This document shows, piece by piece, positions 1-5,013 of a DNA stretch of 6,698 nucleotides. This DNA is from a bacterium (GTDB lineage Bacteria > Bacillota_I > Bacilli_A > RF39 > UBA660), in contig SFTR01000061.1 in the NCBI GenBank assembly GCA_004560915.1, forward strand, positions 1 through 6,698, written 5' to 3'. The translations under genes were made by a program, and so were the position numbers. The notes below the pieces were generated by a model. It did not search any database. It was not told where the DNA came from and saw only the letters and a list, made by a program, of their open reading frames with translations. Each line of letters starts with the position of its first letter. Positions within the stretch are counted from its first letter, which is position 1.

Positions 1-922
1 TTTCGTTATATTGTACAATTTTTTCTACAGCAATCTTATTTAATTTACCAGGATCTGCTTCTAGTCCATCCATTGTATAAAGGACTTGACTATTAACAAC
101 GTCTCCAGCATTGCCTATAATTAACACTTTAAATTCTATTGAAACTTCTTGACCAGGTACTATTGTAAAAGTATATCCATTATCACTAAATAAATCTTGA
201 ATTGCTTTTTTAGCTTCAGCTAAGCTTAAATTTCTATTACCAAACTTAACAGTTGAAGTTTCAGGTAACATCTTTATTATTTTATTTACTTGACTTACCA
301 TAGCTATTTCACGTGTATTAACAACTGAATCTCTCAAACCATTATTCTTAAGTTTTAAACTATATGTAATAGTATCTCCATATTGAGCAATACCATCAGC
401 AACTATCTTACCATCACGTTCAATAACTGTATCAAAATACTCAATTTCAACATAGAAGTTAGGCTTAACAAATACCCAAGGATCCACATAACTACCTTGA
501 CCGCTAACTTCAGTTTGATGAACAATATATTCCGTTGGTCTAACACCAGCAACACTCACATTTTTATCAAATAAACTAAACTTACCATTTTCTACTGCAT
601 AATATTTAGAATCTTTAGAAGTCAAAGTCCAATAACTTCTAGAAGTCTTTAAATAAGATTGATTCTTATTAATAGAAATATTATATTCACTTTGATTAAT
701 AAGTCCTCCATAATCAAAACCACTTACAGTACTAAAATTTTTACCATCATATCCATATTTCTTCTTAGTATTTAAATCAATATACCACCTATAATTCTTA
801 AAATCAGTTATATAAGTATTTGCTCCCCACTTAGCATCATCATATACTACTTTTACTGCAGCATTAACAAGAAATGGAATAAATAAAGTTAAAAATAAAA
901 ATGCTTTTAAAAAACGTTTCAC
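1..922 (-). CDS. Secreted cell-surface protein with DUF11-like domain (C-terminus beyond window)
   Basis: An open frame runs from a GTG at 922-920 off the left edge: 307 residues with no stop. The start is fixed by AGGTGAT at 932-926 and a promoter just upstream; the only in-frame alternative (GTG near 937) lies too close to the -10 box. Residues 1-21 form a signal peptide (KR, hydrophobic core, probable cleavage after VNA21). Residues 25-151 hold a Trp/Tyr-rich module with YWTLTS (97-102), GVRPTEYIV (126-134) and SGQGSYVDPWVF (140-151). I recall this 'WTL..GVRP..G.GT..PW' layout from surface proteins of gut Firmicutes. Residues 175-285 (YGDTITYSLKLKNNG, a proline-led strand, IVPGQEVSIEFKVLIIG) fit a DUF11-like beta-sandwich. 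It is probably exported and wall- or membrane-anchored, but the anchor is not visible. Ligand and function are unknown. It is transcribed separately from the tiny genes upstream. Confidence 0.85.
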   Translation of the reverse strand, partial: MKRFLKAFLFLTLFIPFLVNAAVKVVYDDAKWGANTYITDFKNYRWYIDLNTKKKYGYDGKNFSTVSGFDYGGLINQSEYNISINKNQSYLKTSRSYWTLTSKDSKYYAVENGKFSLFDKNVSVAGVRPTEYIVHQTEVSGQGSYVDPWVFVKPNFYVEIEYFDTVIERDGKIVADGIAQYGDTITYSLKLKNNGLRDSVVNTREIAMVSQVNKIIKMLPETSTVKFGNRNLSLAEAKKAIQDLFSDNGYTFTIVPGQEVSIEFKVLIIGNAGDVVNSQVLYTMDGLEADPGKLNKIAVEKIVQYNE

Positions 923-954
923 ACTATCACCTACACTCACTCTATTATAAATTA

Positions 955-982
955 ATTATAACATAATTTATTATCATTGCAA
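955..982 (-). promoter_or_regulatory. Sigma-A-type promoter of the surface-protein gene
   Basis: On the minus strand TTGCAA (982-977) lies 16 bases before a perfect TATAAT (960-955). TG one base before the -10 makes an extended -10 (TGTTATAAT). Transcription would start near 948 and give a leader of about 26 bases containing the ribosome binding site. A second TATAAT at 949-944 has no convincing -35 box. Confidence 0.65.
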
Positions 983-1005
983 TAAAAAAGAGGTTACCCT
1001 CTTTT
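983..1005 (-). terminator. Intrinsic terminator after the tiny-gene pair
   Basis: The 8-bp perfect stem AAAAGAGG (986-993) / CCTCTTTT (998-1005) has a 4-base loop. Read on the minus strand it is followed by TTTTTTATT, as expected of a Rho-independent terminator. It sits seven bases after the stop of the 31-codon gene and separates it from the surface-protein promoter. The plus-strand side lacks a good T run. Confidence 0.75.
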
Positions 1006-1011
1006 AAAAAA

Positions 1012-1107
1012 TTACCATCCTGTGCAAGTACCAAATATTATAGCTAAAAGGATGAATAAAATTAAAATTATAAAGAATATATTAGATTGATTATTGCAGC
1101 AACCCAT
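1012..1107 (-). CDS. Tiny YjcZ-like membrane protein, 31 aa
   Basis: ATG at 1107-1105 to TAA at 1014-1012, 31 codons. AAGGAGG (1124-1118) lies 10 bases before the ATG and starts four bases after the stop of the preceding tiny gene, so the two look co-transcribed. The protein begins MGCCNNQSN, continues as one hydrophobic helix IFFIILILFILLAIIFG (about residues 10-26), and ends TCTGW. One membrane-spanning segment plus short polar ends with cysteines matches the architecture of the YjcZ / Tiny_TM_bacill group, known from Bacillus sporulation and coat-associated small proteins. The match is by pattern only; function is unknown. The ribosome binding site and the neighbouring homologue argue that it is a real gene. 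Confidence 0.7.
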   Translation of the reverse strand: MGCCNNQSNIFFIILILFILLAIIFGTCTGW

Positions 1108-1127
1108 TATGTTCACACCTCCTTATA

Positions 1128-1238
1128 CTAAATAAAAGCACCTAATATGATTACTAATAGAATAAATAATACTAAAGCAAATGCTGCCCCTGAAATACCA
1201 TTTCCTCTACCACATCCACATCCGCATCCTGTATTCAT
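1128..1238 (-). CDS. Tiny YjcZ family protein, 36 aa, Gly/Cys-rich N-terminus
   Basis: ATG at 1238-1236 to TAG at 1130-1128, 36 codons. A perfect AAGGAGG (1253-1247) lies 8 bases before the ATG. The N-terminus is GCGCGCGRGNG (residues 4-14), alternating glycine and cysteine. Next comes a single hydrophobic helix FALVLFILLVIILGAF (20-35), which closely follows the 'GFALIVVLFILLIIVGA' signature I recall for YjcZ family sporulation proteins (PF09680). It is the first gene of a two-gene tiny operon with the 31-aa gene, divergent from prsA. Three closely spaced cysteines could bind metal or cross-link proteins, which is inference. In Bacillus such proteins are linked to spores; whether this organism sporulates cannot be told from the window. 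Confidence 0.8.
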   Translation of the reverse strand: MNTGCGCGCGRGNGISGAAFALVLFILLVIILGAFI

Positions 1239-1271
1239 AAAACATTCCTCCTTTTTTATCTTTACACTCTT

Positions 1272-1297
1272 ATAGTATGTTATTTCCTAGTTTTTGT
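1272..1297 (-). promoter_or_regulatory. Candidate promoter of the tiny operon (sigma-E/K-like)
   Basis: On the minus strand CATACTAT (1279-1272) is preceded after exactly 16 bases by AC (1297-1296), fitting the Bacillus sigma-K form AC-16-CATAnnnT. Its first five bases also fit the sigma-E -10 (CATACAnT). The predicted start near 1265 lies just before the ribosome binding site at 1253. A sigma-A reading (TATAAG at 1274-1269) has a 5/6 -10 but no -35 box. The motif is short and the DNA AT-rich, so chance is a real possibility. Confidence 0.35.
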
Positions 1298-1310
1298 GTA
1301 TGATAATTAC

Positions 1311-1339
1311 TTGTATTTTAGTATAGTTTTTGCTATCAT
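1311..1339 (+). promoter_or_regulatory. Sigma-A-type promoter of prsA
   Basis: TTGTAT (1311-1316) is followed after 17 bases by TATCAT (1334-1339). TG at 1331-1332 makes an extended -10 (TGCTATCAT). Transcription would start near 1346, directly before the TAGGAGG at 1349, giving a very short leader. It lies back to back with the candidate promoter of the tiny genes. Confidence 0.55.
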
Positions 1340-1348
1340 AATAAGAGT

Positions 1349-1373
1349 TAGGAGGATAATGAGAAAAATATGA
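1349..1373 (+). promoter_or_regulatory. prsA ribosome binding site with a four-codon mini-ORF
   Basis: TAGGAGG (1349-1355) lies 14 bases before the prsA ATG at 1370, longer than usual. Between them an out-of-frame ATG at 1359 opens ATG AGA AAA ATA TGA (1359-1373). Its stop overlaps the prsA start as ATGA (1370-1373), the classic layout for translational coupling. Spacing from GGAGG to the mini-ORF ATG is only 3 bases, so neither start is ideally placed. Whether the mini-ORF is translated is not known. Confidence 0.4.
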
Positions 1374-2362
1374 AGAAAAAAGTATTTTTAGTTCTTGCAT
1401 GTGTATTCCTACTTGCTGGTTGTAATGGTGTAAAACTAACAAATGGTGAAAATGCAGTTGTAACATTTAATGAAGGAGGAATTAGTTCAGAAGAACTTTA
1501 TAAAAGTTTAAAAAAATCTTATGGAGCAGAAAAACTTATGAATTTAATAGATACTAAACTATTAGGTGAAAAGTATAAAACTGATGCTTCTGAGAAAGCA
1601 TATGTAAATCAAGCAGTTAAAACTGCTAAAGAATCTGCTAAAAAATTAAATGCTGATTTTGATTTATATTTACAATATTATTATGGACTTTCTAGTGAAT
1701 CTGAATTTAGAGATTATCTATCATTAAGTTATAAGAGAAATTTATGGGTTCAAGATTATGCTGAAGAAGAAGTAACTGAAAAACAAATTCAACAATATTA
1801 TGATGAAGAAGTTGTTGGAGATATTGAAGCAAGTCATATTCTTATTACAGTAAATACTAAAGAAAATGCTACTGAAGAAGAAAAGAAAGAAGCAGAACAA
1901 AAAGCATATGATAAAGCTAAAGAAGTTATTGAAAAACTTAAAAAAGGAGAAGATTTCTCAAAATTAGCTAAAGAATATTCTAAAGATTCAACTACTGCTG
2001 ATAAAGGTGGTTCTCTTGGTAAAATAAATACTGGAGATTATGCTGATGAAGTATTTGAAGCATTAAAGAATCTAAAAGATGGTAGTTACTCTACTTCACC
2101 AGTTAAATCAAGTTATGGATATCACATCGTATATAGAACTAGCCAAGATGAAAAAGCTAAACTTGATGATGACTTAACAAAAAAAATTAGAACAACTATC
2201 GGAAAAGAAAAAGCTAATGAATCTGGTTACTCAGTAAAAGCATTAAAAGCACTTAGAGAAAAAAATGGTATGAAATTTGAAGATGCAGAACTTGAAAAAG
2301 CATTCGAGAAATTAGTTTTACGACAAGAAAATCAAGCTAAAGCATCAAAAAGTTCAAATTAA
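1370..2362 (+). CDS. prsA: PrsA-like lipoprotein foldase (parvulin-type peptidyl-prolyl isomerase)
   Basis: A 330-residue lipoprotein of the PrsA/SurA parvulin family, which folds exported proteins at the membrane-wall interface. Residues 1-18 are a lipoprotein signal with lipobox LAGC; Cys18 would be lipidated. Residues about 35-145 form the helical N-terminal chaperone part (VTFNEGGISSEELY onward). Residues about 151-257 are the parvulin domain, opening IEASHILI (152-159), containing a long Lys/Glu-rich helix, GEDFSKLAKEYSKD (193-206) and GGSLG (213-217), and closing SSYGYHIVYR (247-256). The C-terminal tail is charged and helical, ending in Lys/Ser. It is somewhat longer than Bacillus PrsA (about 290 residues). 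The start is set by the complete signal peptide; ribosome-binding-site spacing is long. It stands alone between its own promoter and terminator. Likely clients would be exported neighbours, which is inference. Confidence 0.9.
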   Translation: MKKKVFLVLACVFLLAGCNGVKLTNGENAVVTFNEGGISSEELYKSLKKSYGAEKLMNLIDTKLLGEKYKTDASEKAYVNQAVKTAKESAKKLNADFDLYLQYYYGLSSESEFRDYLSLSYKRNLWVQDYAEEEVTEKQIQQYYDEEVVGDIEASHILITVNTKENATEEEKKEAEQKAYDKAKEVIEKLKKGEDFSKLAKEYSKDSTTADKGGSLGKINTGDYADEVFEALKNLKDGSYSTSPVKSSYGYHIVYRTSQDEKAKLDDDLTKKIRTTIGKEKANESGYSVKALKALREKNGMKFEDAELEKAFEKLVLRQENQAKASKSSN

Positions 2363-2370
2363 TAGTATAA

Positions 2371-2396
2371 AGGCATTGTTAAATCAATGCTTTTTT
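2371..2396 (+). terminator. Intrinsic terminator of prsA
   Basis: Stem GCATTG (2373-2378) / CAATGC (2385-2390) with loop TTAAAT is followed by six Ts (2391-2396). AG at 2371-2372 can extend the stem into the T run by a wobble pair and an A-T pair. It starts eight bases after the prsA stop. Confidence 0.8.
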
Positions 2397-2397
2397 A

Positions 2398-2425
2398 TTG
2401 AAATAATAAATATAAAATGTATAAT
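2398..2425 (+). promoter_or_regulatory. Sigma-A-type promoter of the deacetylase gene
   Basis: TTGAAA (2398-2403) lies 16 bases before a perfect TATAAT (2420-2425). The -35 box begins one base after the T run of the prsA terminator, so the deacetylase is a separate transcription unit. The start would be near 2432, directly at the ribosome binding site TAGGAGT (2432-2438). Confidence 0.65.
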
Positions 2426-2444
2426 GTTTTGTAGGAGTACACTT

Positions 2445-3893
2445 ATGAAAAAGAAAATAATTATTATAGTTTCAATTATATTATCAATTACAATATTAAG
2501 TATCATTTTTAATTACTTATTTGTAGTCAAAATAAATCAAGAAGATATAACACTAAATATAAATGATAAATATGACTTTAAAAATATAAAAGGAACAATA
2601 AGAGGTAAAAAAATAAACTTAGAAATAAATGAAAATGTTAATTTAAATGAGCTTGGAGATTACGAAGTAACATATAAATCCCATGAGAGAATAGCTATTA
2701 ATAAAGAGAAAGTTATTAAAGTACATATAATTGATAAAGAAGGTCCAGTAATAACTTTAAATAATGAAGAAACAAAAATAATAAATTACAAAGAAGAATA
2801 TAAAGAAGATGGATATAAAGCAACAGATAATGTAGATGGAGATTTAACTAATAAAGTTGAAGTAATTAATAATATAGATAATACTAAACTTGGTAAATAC
2901 AAAGTAACTTATAAAGTTAAAGATTCATCTAATAATGAAACAATAATAGAAAGAAATGTTGAAGTAAAAGATACTGAAGCACCAGCAATAAAACTAAATA
3001 GAAATATTAATAGTTATTTAATACTTAATAATAATATAAACATAAATGATTTTAAAGCAATTGATAACTATGATGGCAATATAACTGATAAAGTTGAAGT
3101 TACTGGCAACGTAGATAATAAAAAAATTGGTATTTATAAAGTAACTTATAAAGTTAAAGATACATCTAATAATGAAACAATACTTGAAACAACAATAAAC
3201 GTACAAAAAAAGAATACTAAAGGTATTCCAGTATTAATGTATCATTGGTTTTACGATGACACTAAAAATGAAGATATTACTTCTAAACCAAATAATCATA
3301 ATTATATATCTAAAACTAATTTTGAAAGTCAAATTAAATATTTAGTAGATAATAACTACTACTTCCCTACTTGGAAAGAATTAAATGATTATATCGATAA
3401 GAAAATTGATTTACCAGAAAAAAGTGTAATATTAACAGATGATGATGGAGTTGCATCTTTCTATGAAATTGCTTACCCTATCACTCTTAAATACAAAGTA
3501 CCTATAACATCATTTGTTATAACAAATAAAATAAAATGGAAAGAATACATAAATAAAGACTTACTAGATATGCAGTCACATACTGATTCATTACATGTAA
3601 GAAGTTGTACTAAAACTAAATGGGATGGCGCAGCTATGTGTAAAACATACAAAGAAATCAAAAGTGACTTACAAGTAACAAAAGATAAACTTAAAAATGA
3701 TCCTAAAATATTTGCTTATCCTTTTGGTCATTATAGTGATGATTTCATAAAAGCATTAAAAGATACCAACTTTGGTTTAGCATTCACAATTAATTCAGGA
3801 AGAGTTAAAAAAGGCGCAAATAAATACAAGCTTCCAAGAGTTAGAATAAGTAGACAAACTACTTTAAAACAATATGCAAATTACATAAAATAA
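2445..3893 (+). CDS. Membrane-anchored polysaccharide deacetylase with Ig-like repeats
   Basis: 482 residues from the ATG at 2445, preceded by TAGGAGT (2432-2438) with 6-base spacing. An in-frame ATG at 2376 lies inside the prsA terminator and is not the start. Residues 5-28 are an uncleaved membrane anchor (MKKK then a hydrophobic run). Residues 30-95 are a diverged Ig-like unit. Residues about 95-175 and 175-255 are two DUF5011-type Ig-like repeats of 79-residue period, sharing YKVTYKVKD and SNNETI. A NodB-type deacetylase domain follows from GIPVLMYHWF (260-269): TDDDG (331-335) gives the Asp pair D333/D334, SHTDSLH (378-384) gives metal ligands H379/H384, AYPFG (424-428) is the third motif, and LPRVRI (463-468) is a later conserved strand. 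The H-x4-H spacing recalls PgaB/IcaB-type enzymes acting on poly-GlcNAc. The substrate is probably an extracellular N-acetylated glycan, either exopolysaccharide or peptidoglycan; which one is not shown. Confidence 0.88.
   Translation: MKKKIIIIVSIILSITILSIIFNYLFVVKINQEDITLNINDKYDFKNIKGTIRGKKINLEINENVNLNELGDYEVTYKSHERIAINKEKVIKVHIIDKEGPVITLNNEETKIINYKEEYKEDGYKATDNVDGDLTNKVEVINNIDNTKLGKYKVTYKVKDSSNNETIIERNVEVKDTEAPAIKLNRNINSYLILNNNININDFKAIDNYDGNITDKVEVTGNVDNKKIGIYKVTYKVKDTSNNETILETTINVQKKNTKGIPVLMYHWFYDDTKNEDITSKPNNHNYISKTNFESQIKYLVDNNYYFPTWKELNDYIDKKIDLPEKSVILTDDDGVASFYEIAYPITLKYKVPITSFVITNKIKWKEYINKDLLDMQSHTDSLHVRSCTKTKWDGAAMCKTYKEIKSDLQVTKDKLKNDPKIFAYPFGHYSDDFIKALKDTNFGLAFTINSGRVKKGANKYKLPRVRISRQTTLKQYANYIK
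2901..2945 (+). repeat. Near-exact 45-bp direct repeat, copy 1 (Ig-like domain)
   Basis: This stretch, beginning AAAGTAACTTATAAAG, recurs at 3138-3182 with a single mismatch (T at 2925, A in the other copy). The copies are 237 bp apart, exactly 79 codons, the period of the two Ig-like domains. The rest of the domains is much more diverged, so this segment was duplicated recently, recombined between copies, or is under strong constraint. Confidence 0.85.
3138..3182 (+). repeat. Near-exact 45-bp direct repeat, copy 2 (Ig-like domain)
   Basis: Partner of 2901-2945, differing at one base and changing Ser to Thr in the D-S/T-SNNET segment. It encodes the C-terminal beta strands of the second full Ig-like repeat. 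In-frame recombination between the copies would remove or add exactly one domain. Confidence 0.85.
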
Positions 3894-3919
3894 AACATCA
3901 AGTGATGTTTTATTTTTTA
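3887..3919. terminator. Shared bidirectional terminator of the convergent gene pair
   Basis: AAAACATCA (3892-3900) pairs with TGATGTTTT (3903-3911). A/T pairing can continue outward to 3887/3916, about 13-14 bp in all. The T-rich flank TTTTATTTTTT (3908-3918) serves the plus strand, and the A-rich left flank gives TTTTATTTTA on the minus strand. The stem contains the deacetylase stop (3891-3893) and the stop of the opposite gene (3912-3910). Confidence 0.8.
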
Positions 3920-4953
3920 TAGAGTTTTATATAACTATTAAACACATTATTTGTTCCATCAACCATTGTATCCAATCCAAAATATTTAAGTTTTTCTTCA
4001 TCGTTACTGCAACCATACATTTCAAAAAATTTATTAATTTCTCTATCAAATTGTTTTTTATCATTTCTATATAAATTAACAAAATACATAGCAAGTACAT
4101 TAGAAAGAACTAACTTTACAGCATACGTATCCGCAACCATTGAACTAAACAAATATAGTTTTCCATCTCTAAGAGTCATATTCTCAAATAATAATATTAT
4201 AGAATGTAAATACTCAGTTATTGCTAAAAAAGAATCAAGTTTAGAATATTCAGCTTTAAAAGCACTTTTAGAATACCTAGTATCCTTTAAATAATCAAAG
4301 AATATCATTTCTAAAAATATAGAATATGCTTCGGAAAATAAAGAACCATTTCTAATCATAAAATCATAAATATTATTAGAACCTTGATATAAAAAAGAAT
4401 GTCCAATCTCATGAGGCACAATTGAAGATGTACTAATTTTATTATTAAATCTTGAAAATACAAAAGATTCATCACTAGTTATTAAATGAACATTAAGTCC
4501 AAGAGAACCAGAAGAAAGATTATATTTTTTAGGATTAGTTTCAATTCTTTTACTACTTTTTAATGACTCATATATATCTAATAATCTTGAATCATATTTT
4601 TTAAAAAAGTCCATTAGTAGTTTATCATATTCAATATCAGTAATACGTCTATCTAAAGTAATTCTCCAAGGAAGTTTAACACCACTAGAATATCCATATA
4701 ATGATTTATATATTTCTACTGCATTCTTACTAAAGAAATTCATAAGTATTCTATTTGATTCATTCATAAGTCTAGGAAACAACAAATTAATATTATTAAT
4801 TTCATAATTAGTTCCTTCAGTATAATTAAGCATTAATTTTAAAAGTCTTATATCACGAGAAAGTTCTAACTTTTTAACTTCATTAGTAGTACTACTCATT
4901 AACTTTTCTAATCTTTTAACTCTACTATGTAAGTCATTATTATTAATACGCAT
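3910..4953 (-). CDS. Short M3-like (oligoendopeptidase F-type) metallopeptidase homologue
   Basis: 347 residues, no signal peptide or membrane segment, so probably cytoplasmic. The zinc site is visible: HEIGH (181-185) gives H181, E182 and H185, and E208 in SEAYSIFLE gives a third ligand 23 residues later. This follows the M3 pattern HExxH...ExxSxxxE. The C-terminal part (about 265-345: YAVKLVLSNVLAMYF, FEMYGCSNDEEKLKYFGLD) fits the M3 tail 'Y..G..lA..L...fL..G.s....l...G.D', with Y277 a candidate active-site tyrosine. M3 enzymes usually have about 600 residues; here most of the N-terminal half is missing and replaced by a charged, probably coiled-coil segment (1-45). The ATG follows a perfect AAGGAGG (4965-4959) with 5-base spacing, so the short length is not a start-site error. 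Substrate unknown; an inactive or specialised role is possible, though the zinc residues are intact. Confidence 0.72.
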   Translation of the reverse strand: MRINNNDLHSRVKRLEKLMSSTTNEVKKLELSRDIRLLKLMLNYTEGTNYEINNINLLFPRLMNESNRILMNFFSKNAVEIYKSLYGYSSGVKLPWRITLDRRITDIEYDKLLMDFFKKYDSRLLDIYESLKSSKRIETNPKKYNLSSGSLGLNVHLITSDESFVFSRFNNKISTSSIVPHEIGHSFLYQGSNNIYDFMIRNGSLFSEAYSIFLEMIFFDYLKDTRYSKSAFKAEYSKLDSFLAITEYLHSIILLFENMTLRDGKLYLFSSMVADTYAVKLVLSNVLAMYFVNLYRNDKKQFDREINKFFEMYGCSNDEEKLKYFGLDTMVDGTNNVFNSYIKLYKK

Positions 4954-4958
4954 AACTT

Positions 4959-4981
4959 CCTCCTTAGTGATGCATATTATA
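4959..4981 (-). promoter_or_regulatory. -10 box and ribosome binding site of the M3-like gene
   Basis: A perfect TATAAT (4981-4976) is followed by AAGGAGG (4965-4959) and the ATG at 4953. No good -35 is seen; the position 17 bases upstream (5004-4999) reads TTTTAA and lies in the loop region of the recX terminator. The leader would be about 16 bases. Confidence 0.5.
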
Positions 4982-4983
4982 AC

Positions 4984-5013
4984 AAAAAAGTAACACTATT
5001 AAAAGTGCTACTT
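4984..5013 (-). terminator. Intrinsic terminator of recX, overlapping its stop codon
   Basis: On the minus strand AAGTAGCACT (5013-5004) pairs with AGTGTTACTT (4997-4988) over 10 bp with one G-U wobble and a 6-base loop. It is followed by TTTTTTGTT. The recX TAG (5010-5008) is inside the 5' arm. The wobble makes the hairpin better on the recX strand than on the other. Confidence 0.75.

Noticed and set aside
383..574. Plus-strand ORF of 63 codons
   Set aside because: Lies antisense inside the surface-protein gene, has no ribosome binding site and reads as low-complexity Asn/Thr/Ile sequence. It is a shadow of the real minus-strand frame.
1299..1304. TATGAT as a second plus-strand -10 box for prsA
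   Set aside because: No -35 hexamer at 16-18 bases upstream; the TTGTAT/TATCAT pair with 17-base spacing nearer the gene is better.
2376..2444. 23-residue N-terminal extension of the deacetylase from the ATG at 2376
   Set aside because: The ATG sits inside the prsA terminator stem and upstream of the deacetylase promoter. The ATG at 2445 has a ribosome binding site and starts a normal MKKK membrane anchor.
3018..3206. Minus-strand ORF of 62 codons
   Set aside because: Antisense to the second Ig-like repeat of the deacetylase; Ile/Phe/Tyr-rich composition is what AT-rich coding DNA gives on the opposite strand. No ribosome binding site.
3473..3661. Minus-strand ORF of 62 codons
   Set aside because: Antisense to the catalytic domain of the deacetylase, where the plus frame carries conserved motifs. 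No start signal.
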